From the NCBI GenBank assembly GCA_963825335.1, contig CAWGSP010000001.1:2418001-2482000 (forward strand): a DNA stretch of 64,000 nt. The letters are read 5' to 3'. The notes beneath the pieces are model-generated. The model was not told the origin of the DNA. It made no database searches and saw only the letters and a list, made by a program, of their open reading frames with translations. Below are positions 49,043 to 58,611 of the stretch, in pieces. Made by a program: the position numbers and the translations under genes. Source of the stretch: Methanobacterium_B sp963825335. Lineage in GTDB: Archaea; Methanobacteriota; Methanobacteria; Methanobacteriales; Methanobacteriaceae. Within the stretch, counting starts at the first letter, position 1, and every line of letters starts with the position of its first letter.

Positions 49043-50566
49043 TTGGCGTATGCAACTTGGATTGAATGGGAAAGCCTACAAGATGAATTTGAAATATATA
49101 CAGGTCCTAATTTTGAAGCATCTGAAATTCTACCTGACGGAACTGAAAAAATAAGAATTTACAGGGATGAGAATTATAATATTAAAGGGATCATAGATGG
49201 AGAATATGAAACTGTTGATGAACTAAAAATATTAGAAGAAGATGAACCTAGTCAATCTGGCACTTTTTTCGTTCCGAAAGACTTGGAAATTAAAAATTAT
49301 TCTGATATTTACACTATTACCATGATAATAGGATCTTCATCTGCTACTCTTAGAGGTTTTGAATATACTTTTTCAGCAAATTCTGTATGTCATAAGCATG
49401 AAAACGATAAAAAAACTGCTTGGCTTACAGAATATTATTTAAATGGGCCCAAAAATCCCTTATTTTCTTCATCAATTGCTTATGATGCAGTTACAACTTA
49501 TAAAAAATCATTTAATATTCCTGATACTTACTTTGATCTCCCAAATACTATTTTAAACAATCTTCATGAAGATAATACTGAATTTATGGGTGGAAGAAAT
49601 GCTTATATGCCTAGCTTTAACTATTCCCTGATTAATTATGAAAATGAGGAAGGAGAAGATCAATATTTTATTATTTATCAAGTACCAGATAAGCTTGGTC
49701 CTAAATGGACAAAGAATATTGGGATTGAATACAGGGATGAATGGGGAATACCAGATTTAGTAGAAAGAATAAAAATTAGTGAGATTATAAGTTTTGTTTT
49801 TGGTCGACAACTATTGAAAGTAGGACATACTAAATTTGATAAGAAAGGGGATTACATTGAAGAGTTTGTCGTTAATCCTCGGTTACCATCTTCTATTAAT
49901 ATTAAATCCGTATGTGCACTCTCAGACAGACTTCCAATAGAGATTAGGCCATATGAACCAAAAATACCTATAGAACCGATACTAAATCATATAATAACTT
50001 CATATTTAAAGCTGAGAGATGAGCTACATTTAGATTCTGTTTTTTGGAGATATTGGTTGTCTAATGCATTAAATTTTGATTCTAATATAGCGCTATTAGC
50101 TTCCAGTATAGAAACATTATCAAATTCTTGGTATAAATCCAATAATTCAAAAAGTAGAGGTAAATATTTAGAGAAAGTAGATTTTGAAACACTTTTAGAA
50201 GATGAATTTGAATTAATTGATACAAAATTAGACGGTGAGAGGTATAAAGATAGAATAATGAACCGAATATTAAATACTTACCAGATGGGTGGTAATGAAA
50301 GATTAAATAACTTTTTTAAAGAAATTGGCTTAGTTATAGGTCCTATTGAAAAAAAAGCAATCAAAGATAGAAATAAACCTGTACATGGCGCTATTATGGC
50401 TCCAGAAGAATCTGAATCACTTTACAAGTCAAATGAAGCATATCGTACTCTATTCAATAGAACAATATTAAAAATTCTTGGATTTGATGGGGAATATATC
50501 GACTATTATACCCCCGATTATCCTAAAAGAAACTTAGATGAACCAATTCCAAACGATGAAATTTAA
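49043..50566 (+). CDS. HEPN-domain protein, ApeA-like, next to OLD nuclease
   Basis: A 507-residue protein. The first about 330 residues are beta-rich with a sugar- or protein-binding look, and the C-terminal 150 are helical with the HEPN RNase motif RNKPVHG near residues 443-449 (R-x4-H with Asn after Arg). The arrangement resembles ApeA-type HEPN anti-phage proteins; the N-terminal ApeA assignment is weak. I place the start at TTG 49043 because six G end eight bases upstream; a TTG five codons earlier overlaps those G. The gap to the OLD gene is about 130 bases, so joint regulation is probable but not proven. R and H suggest ribonuclease activity. Confidence 0.65.
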   Translation: MAYATWIEWESLQDEFEIYTGPNFEASEILPDGTEKIRIYRDENYNIKGIIDGEYETVDELKILEEDEPSQSGTFFVPKDLEIKNYSDIYTITMIIGSSSATLRGFEYTFSANSVCHKHENDKKTAWLTEYYLNGPKNPLFSSSIAYDAVTTYKKSFNIPDTYFDLPNTILNNLHEDNTEFMGGRNAYMPSFNYSLINYENEEGEDQYFIIYQVPDKLGPKWTKNIGIEYRDEWGIPDLVERIKISEIISFVFGRQLLKVGHTKFDKKGDYIEEFVVNPRLPSSINIKSVCALSDRLPIEIRPYEPKIPIEPILNHIITSYLKLRDELHLDSVFWRYWLSNALNFDSNIALLASSIETLSNSWYKSNNSKSRGKYLEKVDFETLLEDEFELIDTKLDGERYKDRIMNRILNTYQMGGNERLNNFFKEIGLVIGPIEKKAIKDRNKPVHGAIMAPEESESLYKSNEAYRTLFNRTILKILGFDGEYIDYYTPDYPKRNLDEPIPNDEI

Positions 50567-51146
50567 AAGAAATTTGAACTTATTGATGCATATCTAATAC
50601 TACATATAATACATTAAACAATAAAAGATCCATTATTTAGATGGTAGCTATCAGTAAATTAAATAGTGATCATAATCATATAGAATTAACGCTCTATCGA
50701 TGGAAATCTAATCCATCATTGCAGTCAATTACTAAACAATCTTTCTCAATAACATAATCACAAATTACTTTTTCTTAAACATGTTTGTATTCTATCGATA
50801 TTGGTAGTAACTAAATAAAATTCTGTTTAATAGAATAAATATATTTTTTTGAGCTATGATGAAACAGATTTTAAATAATAAGCTAAATTTTATTGACAAT
50901 AGTACGGATATAGAATAAATTAAACCTAATTAGTATAAATTAATTGTCATACCTATACCTAATCATGTAAATAGACCTATCTTGAAGATTTATAATAAAG
51001 AAAATTATCAAGAATTTTTTAATCGATTCAATCTTTTAGAATTTATCCAACTTCGTAATATATATGTTTCGTCTCCGTGTGGAGGACAAAGGACTGTTTA
51101 CATACCCATATTGTCGTTAAAATACAAAATTTATGGGGATGTATCT
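50567..51146. other. Intergenic region with an inverted repeat partner at 57.9 kb
   Basis: About 580 AT-rich bases. Between about 50790 and 50880 the reverse complement (ATTAAACAG, TTTAGTTACTA, ATCGATAGAATACAAA) resembles 57905-57985 (GATAAAACAGATTC, TTTAGTTACTA, TACGATAGAGTAACAAA). It also contains an in-frame extension of the integrase that I do not accept as coding. Confidence 0.5.
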
Positions 51147-52383
51147 ATGAAATTAAATATTACATTAACACAAAATAGTAATATTAAATACCATGATCAG
51201 AACTTTATTGATGAATGGTTTTTAAGGAGAAATATCAGTTCAGGGACTCAAAAAAGTTATAAAATTGCTATAAAATATTTCTCCAACATGATTGAAAAGA
51301 ATATAAGTGAAATTATTGAAGAAGCAGAAATCGAGGAAGATGCAGGACTTCGTCCAAGAAAGCGAAAGGTCAGTATATACCTTCTTAAATACAAAAATTA
51401 TCTTGAAAATTCGGGTATAACGCCATCGACAGTAAACCTCTATTTTTCTGCAATAAAATCTTTTTACAAAGCCTTTGATATTACTTTACCTTATATCAAG
51501 CTCGATAGTGGGGACATTGGGTTAGAGAAGAATATGGGTAAGCCTTTAACTCGTAAAAATATTCAACAACTTATAAATGTAGCTACACCACGCGAAAAAG
51601 CTCTTATCTATGTTATGGCATTGTCAGGTATGGGTCAACAAGAAGCAAGAGACCTAACAATTAGAAAATTTTTAATCACAGCAAGTTCAGCAATCGAGAA
51701 AGAATTAGATGATGTATACGATTTATTCAAATTTGAAGATGATATCCTAAAGGAAATAATGACCGTCGAAATTACCCGTAAAAAAAATAAGTACAAACAT
51801 CACACACTTATTCCACCAGAAGCCAGCCGAGCAACCATAACTTACCTTAAAGAACGTTGTTATGGTAGAAATAAAAAAAATCAGAATAAAAAATAATGAT
51901 GAGACATTATTTGTCAGTAATTATGGAAGTGAATTGAGTAGAGACAGTATAATAACAAATTTCCGCAGAATGGGAAAAATGGCTGGTTTCAAGCGGGAAA
52001 AGGGTACATATAGTTACTGGAGAAGTCATGCACTTCGTAAATACTTCATTACCACAATCGTAAATAAAGGAGCAGATACAACAATCGCAAATTATATTGC
52101 AGGTCACAAAATCGATGAGCAAGAAAGAACTTATTGGAAGGCAAATCCCGAAGATCTTAAAAAACACTACACCAAAGCCTTACCATATCTGTCATTAGAC
52201 CAAGCAAAGGTAAAAGATGTCTACAGCAAAGAATTTGAAAATTTTATAAAAGAATCCAAAGTCAAAGATGAAAAAATGGCCCTCATGGAAAAACAGATGA
52301 AAGAAATGGAAGAAAGAAATAAAGAAAGAGATAAAATTCTGGACGACATTATAACCAAAAGAATATTATGGAAACATTATTAA
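51147..52383 (+). pseudogene. Tyrosine recombinase (integrase) with one frameshift
   Basis: Two overlapping frames form one integrase of about 410 residues. The N-terminal SAM-like DNA-binding domain (FIDEWFLRRNISSGTQKSYKIAI) and the start of the catalytic domain (GKPLTRKNIQQL, SGMGQQEARDL) run to 51896; the rest, from 51880 on, carries FVSNYGS, the H-x-x-R box SHALRKYF, AGHK and the nucleophile Tyr in KKHYTKALPYL, then a coiled tail. A run of eight A at 51873-51880 with one A removed joins the frames exactly. Start at ATG 51147 follows GGGGATG. Either a recent mutation, a sequencing error or slippage. It is likely to have moved the neighbouring island. Confidence 0.82.
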
Positions 52384-52488
52384 AATAAGATTATAAAAAA
52401 ACTATTTTTATTTTTTTAATTAATAGGATATTCAAATTTAGTTTTATAACTATAACTTAAAATCATCAAAAAAAAGAGAAAAGTATTT
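52384..52488. terminator. Convergent terminator region
   Basis: CTATTTTTATTTTTTTAATT follows the integrase on the + strand, and the - strand shows TTTTCTCTTTTTTTTGATG-like runs after the adhesin gene. Oligo-T stops for both are expected here. Confidence 0.45.
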
Positions 52489-55400
52489 TTAAACTGTTTT
52501 GAACTTAAATATGTAGGTTGCTGCGAAATTATTGCTTGCTAAGTCTTTGATTGCTGCTGAAGGTATGACTACTTCATATATGTTGTTAGCTGATCTTTTA
52601 CTTGTTTTGATGGTTAATGTACTTCCGGAAATTGTTTTAGTTATTAGAACTGTTTTTCCTATTGTAAGATCTTTAACATATATTTTTGAATAATTGGTTG
52701 CTGCTAATATGTTTTCTGTGAATTTGATGGGTATAGTTGCTGTTAAAGAAACTTGCTGTGCATTGTTGGCAGGTACAGTTGAAGTTATTTTTGGTGGTAC
52801 TTTGTTTATGGTGTAGGTCTGTGTGTAGACCGGTGACTTATTACCTGCAATATCTACTGCTAAATACTTTAAAACCGTTGTTTTTGATATACTAATAGGT
52901 CCACTGTACAAAGTGCTTGATGAAGTTGGTGTGGCTCCGTTGATTGTATAATATATGTTTCCGGGTTCGCTCATCTTGAATGTTACTGTTTTTGTTGTGT
53001 TATAATATCCTGTGGTAATACTGGCTGTTGCTTTGGGTGGTATGGTGTCTATTTTATAAATTTGAGTATATACTGGCGATGTATCACCTGCTAAGTCCAT
53101 TGCAAAGAATTCTAGAGTAGTATTGTCTGTGATGGATATTGGTGAGAGGTATCTGTTACTGTTATAGGTTGGCGTTGTACCGTCGGTTGTGTAATAAATT
53201 GTTCCAGGTTCATTCATTGATAATGCAATGTTTAGCGTTGAGTTGTATAACCCGCTAGTAGTATTTGAATAAGCGGTTAATGGAGTTACGGGAGGAAGGT
53301 TTATAGTGTACGTATTTGAGTATATTGGTGACATATTACCCGCTAAATCCATAGCAAAGAACTGTAAAGTTGTTGTATTAGCTATAGTGATGGGACTCAA
53401 GTATCTGTTACTATTATAAGTTGGCATAGTCCCATCAGTTGTATAATAAATAGTACCAGGCTCACTCATACTCAATGAAGCACTCTGAGGAGAATTGTAT
53501 GTCCCATTTGTAAGGTTAGAACTAGCGGTTAATGGAGTTACCGGAGGAAGGTTTATAATGTACGTATTTGAGTATATTGGTGACATATTACCTGCTAAAT
53601 CCATAGCAAAGAACTGTAAAGTTGTTGTATTAGCTATAGTGATGGGACTCAAGTATCTGTTACTATTATAAGTTGGCATAGTCCCATCAGTTGTATAATA
53701 AATAGTACCAGGCTCACTCATGGACAATGATACGTTTTGAGGAGAACTGTAAGTTCCATTTGTAAGGTTAGAACTAGCGGTAGGTGAAATAGTATCCAAA
53801 ATAGTAATTAATGTTTGAACGGTTTGATTGTCAACAGTAGCTGAAACAGTAGCCAAGCCAGCTACTGATCCACTATTGAAAATCGATTGTGTACTCACAT
53901 CAATTGTTGTTGATGGATTAATAGTACCTAATGTGGTGTAAAAAGTCACAAGTATCCCATCAGGTATTTGGCCATTTATGGGATCATGAATAGTCCCATT
54001 TGAATCATGTTGTAAATCTGCTGTTATAGTAGAATTAGCATTATTTGGGAGAGTATTAGGGTTCGCAGTTATAGTTAAAACTAACCAAGTTGTCACATTT
54101 GCGCCACCAGCTACATTATTTGAAGGATCTGTATTGGAACCCCACCAGTTATACTTCGCATTCACTGTTCCGCCGGAATTTAGAATAGCACTACCATTAC
54201 TTGCAATGTTTCCAACTATTCGATTAAAATTAACTACAGTACTACCATCGTTGTAGATAGCACCACCACTAGTTGCAAAGTTATTCATGAAAGTACTGTT
54301 ATCCACAGTTAAATAACCATAATTGTAGAGTGCACCATAAGTCGCAGAGTTATTTGTGAAGATAGCACCACCATTAGTTGCAAAGTTATTCATGAAAGTA
54401 CTATAATTAATAGTTAAATTACCATTATTACAAATAGCACCACCAAAAATTGCAGTATTATTTGTGAAAGTACTATAATTAATAGTTAAAAGACCACCAT
54501 TGTAGATGGCACCGCCATTATAAATTGAAGTGTTATTTGTGAAAGTGGTGTTATTAACAGTTAAAGAACCAGCATTCCAAAGAGCACTACCTAAAATTGA
54601 AGTGTTATTTGTGAAAGTACTGTTCGTAATTGTAGTAACTGTTGAATAATTACTACCACAAAAGATCACACCACCACTAAATGCATTGTTACCTGTAAAT
54701 GTGTTATTAGCACCATACAATGCATATAATGTGTCTATAGCACCACCACATTCGGTTGCGTTATTATTAATGAAATTATTATTGGAAACATTTAATGTAC
54801 CATCATTGAAGATTGCACCACCATTACCATCTGAGGCATAGTTACTTGTAAATGTACTTCCGTTTATTGTAACTGGAACGATTATTGTACCGCCTTGATT
54901 ATAAATTGCACCACCAAAGGATGCGGTGTTATTTGTGAAAGTGCTATTAATAATGTTCATTAAATTTTGATTACAAATAGCACCACCATTACCTGCATAT
55001 GTGTTATTTGAGTATGTATTTGATGTATTATTTGTAAAAGAGCTATCATTAATAGTCATTGCACTATTGTAATTATAAATAGCTCCACCATTACCATAAT
55101 TTCCAATGTTATTTGTGAAATTTGTATAACTAATAGTTAAAGCACCGCCGCTACTATAAATAGCACCACCACCACCATTATTTGCCGTGTTATTTGTGAA
55201 AGTGCTATAATTAATGGTTAAATTACCACCATTAGAAATAGCACCACCTGGTTGAATTGCTATATTATTTATAAACCTATTATTGTTGATAGTCAAATTA
55301 CCGAGATTAGAAATAGCAGCACCATCATACAGAGCATTGTTATTTAGAAAGGTACTGTTAATAAGAGTTGAAGTACCATTATTCCAAAGAGCGCCTCCAA

Positions 55401-56607
55401 AATATGAAGTGTTATTAGTGAAAGAGCTGTTATTGATAGTTGAAGTACCGTTACTTTCGATAGCACCCCCATCACCATTATACAAATTGTTACCTGTGAA
55501 AGTACTGTTATTCACATTCAAAGTACAATTGTAGTAATTATAAATAGCACCACCACCATCAGTTGCAGTGTTATTAGTGAAAAAACTACCAATTATAGTT
55601 AAATTTCCACCGTTAAAAATAGCACCACCATAACTATTATTTGCAATGTTATTTGTGAAAGAGCAACCAGTTATAGTTAAATTTCCAAAATTAGAAATAG
55701 TACCACTCCCCCCAAAACTTGCAGTATTATTTGTGAAAGTACTATAACTAATAGATGAATTACCATTGTTACAAATGGCACCACAATAACTTGCAGTGTT
55801 ATTTGTAAAAGTGCTGTTATTAAAAGTCACTATATTGTAATTAAAAATAGCTCCACCACTATCGGTTGCAGTGTTATTATTGAAAATGCCACTAATTATA
55901 GTTAAATTCCCACCATTAGAAATAGCACCACCATCACCAGTATTTGCAGTGTTATTTGTGAAAGTACTATAACTAATAGTTAAATTACCACCATTAGAAA
56001 TAGCACCACCTTCAGCATGACTAAATCTACCATCACCAAGAAAAATTGAAGTGTTATTTGTGAAAGTACTATAATTAATTGTCATTATACCATAATTGTC
56101 AATAGCACCACCAGTACCATAACCTATAGCAAAGTTATTAGTTAAATAACAATTATTAATTATTACTGTACCATTATTATAGATTGCACCTCCCTCCGAC
56201 GCGTTTCCTTGTGTGAGAGTTAAATTATATACATTAACATTCACTCCAGGGAGAATGTTGAAGATTGCATAAGTGCTTGTCCCATTTATTATGGTGTTTT
56301 GTTGGCTTTCACCTATAATACTCATGTTTGTGTTGAGAGTGATGTTATTTTCGTTATAGACACCATTAGCTATGTAAAGTGTTCCACCATCATTAACAGT
56401 TCCTGTTGCGTTTTTTATTGTAGCTTTAGGCCCGCTTGTACCATTATATACTGCAAGTTGACCATCCCAACTATCATTTCCCTGAGGGCTTACATAAATA
56501 CTGGACGAGTTCGCTGCAAATGTAGAATTAATACCATAAGAAAAGATAACAACAATTCCAAGTAAAAGTAAACTTATTTTAAATATTTTTTCGTTATTAT
56601 TACTCAT
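52489..56607 (-). CDS. Giant adhesin-like protein with beta-helix and chitobiase-type repeats
   Basis: A 1372-residue secreted protein. A signal peptide (residues 10-32, FKISLLLLGIVVIFSYG ending TFAA) is followed by IYVSPQGNDSWDG, then from about 80 to 870 more than 25 short repeats of the 'NSTFTNNTA...GGAIYN' kind, forming a right-handed parallel beta-helix as in chlamydial Pmp proteins. From about 970 to 1250 come four chitobiase C-terminal (CHB_HEX) modules with YYTTDGTxPTY; two are almost identical at an 84-residue period. The end is an Ig-like SbsA-type domain. Such proteins coat rumen and sediment methanogens and bind partners. GGGGGAAAA precedes the ATG. No membrane anchor is visible. 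Confidence 0.93.
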   Translation of the reverse strand: MSNNNEKIFKISLLLLGIVVIFSYGINSTFAANSSSIYVSPQGNDSWDGQLAVYNGTSGPKATIKNATGTVNDGGTLYIANGVYNENNITLNTNMSIIGESQQNTIINGTSTYAIFNILPGVNVNVYNLTLTQGNASEGGAIYNNGTVIINNCYLTNNFAIGYGTGGAIDNYGIMTINYSTFTNNTSIFLGDGRFSHAEGGAISNGGNLTISYSTFTNNTANTGDGGAISNGGNLTIISGIFNNNTATDSGGAIFNYNIVTFNNSTFTNNTASYCGAICNNGNSSISYSTFTNNTASFGGSGTISNFGNLTITGCSFTNNIANNSYGGAIFNGGNLTIIGSFFTNNTATDGGGAIYNYYNCTLNVNNSTFTGNNLYNGDGGAIESNGTSTINNSSFTNNTSYFGGALWNNGTSTLINSTFLNNNALYDGAAISNLGNLTINNNRFINNIAIQPGGAISNGGNLTINYSTFTNNTANNGGGGAIYSSGGALTISYTNFTNNIGNYGNGGAIYNYNSAMTINDSSFTNNTSNTYSNNTYAGNGGAICNQNLMNIINSTFTNNTASFGGAIYNQGGTIIVPVTINGSTFTSNYASDGNGGAIFNDGTLNVSNNNFINNNATECGGAIDTLYALYGANNTFTGNNAFSGGVIFCGSNYSTVTTITNSTFTNNTSILGSALWNAGSLTVNNTTFTNNTSIYNGGAIYNGGLLTINYSTFTNNTAIFGGAICNNGNLTINYSTFMNNFATNGGAIFTNNSATYGALYNYGYLTVDNSTFMNNFATSGGAIYNDGSTVVNFNRIVGNIASNGSAILNSGGTVNAKYNWWGSNTDPSNNVAGGANVTTWLVLTITANPNTLPNNANSTITADLQHDSNGTIHDPINGQIPDGILVTFYTTLGTINPSTTIDVSTQSIFNSGSVAGLATVSATVDNQTVQTLITILDTISPTASSNLTNGTYSSPQNVSLSMSEPGTIYYTTDGTMPTYNSNRYLSPITIANTTTLQFFAMDLAGNMSPIYSNTYIINLPPVTPLTASSNLTNGTYNSPQSASLSMSEPGTIYYTTDGTMPTYNSNRYLSPITIANTTTLQFFAMDLAGNMSPIYSNTYTINLPPVTPLTAYSNTTSGLYNSTLNIALSMNEPGTIYYTTDGTTPTYNSNRYLSPISITDNTTLEFFAMDLAGDTSPVYTQIYKIDTIPPKATASITTGYYNTTKTVTFKMSEPGNIYYTINGATPTSSSTLYSGPISISKTTVLKYLAVDIAGNKSPVYTQTYTINKVPPKITSTVPANNAQQVSLTATIPIKFTENILAATNYSKIYVKDLTIGKTVLITKTISGSTLTIKTSKRSANNIYEVVIPSAAIKDLASNNFAATYIFKFKTV

Positions 56608-56974
56608 TTTTCCCCCAGCTACGATTATCCCTTAAAATTATTAAAAAAATCAATATTGACTATTATTTTTAATGCTCTAATGTATTAATTATAATTTATT
56701 ATTGTAACCCGATAGAAAAGGTTTTAAGTTAAATACAAAGTAATTATCACGTTTTTACATAAAATCTGATTAAATCTATTAAGTAATCAAAATTTGGATC
56801 TCAGTAACTACATAATTTTGTATAACAAATATTCAAACAAGAAGACTGAGTTATGATTCATATTTATTTTGAATTTATTTCAACAAAATTGTCTTTATAA
56901 TTAGGACTTTTTTCTTGATAAGTATTAAATATTAATTTTAGCATAAATAATATTACAAAAAAGAGGTGATTATT

Positions 56975-57118
56975 TTGAGGATTGCTAAAACTGTGACAAT
57001 GGACTTGGAAGACGCCGTAAAGATCAGAGAAAAGATCTTAAACGGTGAAACACCCAATATAAGTGCATTCATAAGTAAAGCAATTAAAAAAGAATTAAAA
57101 CGGTGCGTAATATGTTAG
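56975..57118 (+). CDS. 47-residue ribbon-helix-helix-like protein
   Basis: A short protein starting MRIAKTVTMDLEDAVKIREKIL and continuing ISAFISKAIKKELKR. A beta strand with alternating residues followed by two helices is the ribbon-helix-helix pattern of small DNA-binding proteins. The start is TTG at 56975 with GAGGTGAT seven bases upstream. It ends in TAG at 57116-57118, overlapping the ATG of the next frame by seven bases. The pair could be antitoxin and partner, or plasmid-derived regulators. Confidence 0.6.
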   Translation: MRIAKTVTMDLEDAVKIREKILNGETPNISAFISKAIKKELKRCVIC

Positions 57119-57246
57119 TAAAGCTTGATAAAAAATTGAAAGCCATTTACTACGAAAATAAAGACAAGAAAAATCCAAAAGTACCATTAAAAACCATAAA
57201 AAAGTTTTTAGAAATCGAAGGCATTCCACTAGATGAAGATGAATAA
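57112..57246 (+). CDS. 44-residue lysine-rich protein paired with the RHH gene
   Basis: An open frame MLVKLDKKLKAIYYENKDKKN with a C-terminal KFLEIEGIPLDEDE. It starts seven bases inside the end of the ribbon-helix-helix gene, typical of coupled pairs. No known domain is recognised. Whether it is a toxin cannot be judged at this length. Confidence 0.45.
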   Translation: MLVKLDKKLKAIYYENKDKKNPKVPLKTIKKFLEIEGIPLDEDE

Positions 57247-57264
57247 TATCTAGAGGTGTTATAA

Positions 57265-57420
57265 ATGCTAGAAGAAGAAGGAATGGGGATCATACCAAAA
57301 TCCACATTAATAATACTTAAGTGGATGAGAATAAATACTTTTCGGATACTCCAAACGCCATGGAAAATCTACCAGAGAAACTTAAAACTCCTCAAATACC
57401 TTATTTTAGAGAAAGACTAG
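57265..57420 (+). CDS. Short hypothetical protein, possibly decayed
   Basis: A 51-residue frame MLEEEGMGIIPKSTLIILKW... with GAGGTG before the ATG, third in line after two small genes. In the neighbouring frames the following 150 bases read 'NLPEKLKTPQIPYFRERLAL' and 'WYPKEMMRNGKFPYTINYYC', so a longer gene may have been broken here. Low certainty. Confidence 0.35.
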   Translation: MLEEEGMGIIPKSTLIILKWMRINTFRILQTPWKIYQRNLKLLKYLILEKD

Positions 57421-57634
57421 CATTGGTAACTGCAGATGGTTTCCCATGGTACCCAAAGAGATGATGAGAAACGGGAAATTTCCATATACTATAAATTACT
57501 ACTGTCCCGCAGAGTTCAGATATCATGTCCAGAAAGTTGTTACACTTATTTTATTATATGTGATATAGATCAATCATTATTATGAAAAATTTGGTATACG
57601 ATTGGAGATTAACAAATGATCCAAATTGAATCAG

Positions 57635-57840
57635 TAATACTAAATTTTAATGATTTATAAAAAATTTTATTAAAGTCCATATCTATTTAGAATGTGATTT
57701 ATAGGTTCAAACCAACTTAATTGAATAATTTAAAGGCTTTATAAAGTTCATAATTTAAAATAATCGATTAATATTCATTTTCAAATAAAGTTATATCGAA
57801 TTTTACTTCGTTAAACTGTTGAATAACGAAGTAAAATTTC
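57635..57840. repeat. R2a repeat with a perfect 14-bp hairpin at its end
   Basis: 57635-57815 resembles 38155-38345. At the point where similarity ends, ATTTTACTTCGTTA (57800-57813) is followed, after a ten-base loop, by its exact reverse complement (57824-57837). The hairpin is absent at 38.3 kb, where the R2b segment follows instead. Confidence 0.72.
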
Positions 57841-58611
57841 AGAGTCCTACCAATATGGACATAATAGTGTGGTTTAACGTTGTCCAAAAAATTATAATCA
57901 TCCCACAATTTATATATTTAATTGAGATAAAACAGATTCATACTTTGTTTAGTTACTATTAATACGATAGAGTAACAAAATTCAATTACCTCACAACAAT
58001 TGATACAATACTCATAATTGAAATAATATTATCTGCTCTGTGATGTTGTGTAATAATAAAATTTTATTAAGTATTCATTATACTTTTATGATTTACAAAA
58101 CAGTGCAAACTTACCGATCTTGATCTAGTTTGGGCTATATGTTGCGGATAATATCTATGGTTTTCACACTTTTTTAAAAATTAAACATTTTAATGTTAAA
58201 ATAATATTATAAATCATTTCAAAATTTCCATTATTTTATTTTCGAAGTGGAAATATAACTAGAATTCTGACTTTTTTACAGATTTAAAACACAAATCTGG
58301 GTAATCTAATGAACGATAGTATAAGTTAAAATATTTCAATTTTCTTGATTATTATTCTTGAAAGCTTGAAATTCAATTGTAATCATCTCTTCACTTGAAA
58401 ACCCGAAGAATATGAATTACATATTTATTTGTGAATAATTGACATAAATTATAAATAACCTAAAATTAATATATCCAATAAAATATTATTTGTATACAAA
58501 TAAATTTTTATCAGAAAAATCTGAAAAAAAAACACAGATAAAAGAATGGTAGGATAAATTTAAAAAATTATTAAAGATTTTTTTTATATTCCTGTAAACA
58601 GGTGGGCACTA
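57841..58611. other. Long intergenic region with an inverted repeat partner at 50.8 kb
   Basis: About 770 AT-rich bases. The part 57905-57985 is an inverted relative of 50790-50880. A promoter for the DUF2115 gene should lie near 58500-58560. No gene is seen. Confidence 0.45.

Noticed and set aside
46814..50566. Classical Gabija system
   Set aside because: The OLD nuclease is present, but the downstream gene has no helicase motifs and instead a HEPN motif, so GajB is absent.
38101..50600. CRISPR array in the defence island
   Set aside because: No regularly spaced short repeats and no cas genes; the repeats found are few, long and diverged.
50982..51146. A 55-residue N-terminal extension of the integrase
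   Set aside because: The extension does not resemble an integrase N-terminus, and GGGGATG supports the ATG at 51147.
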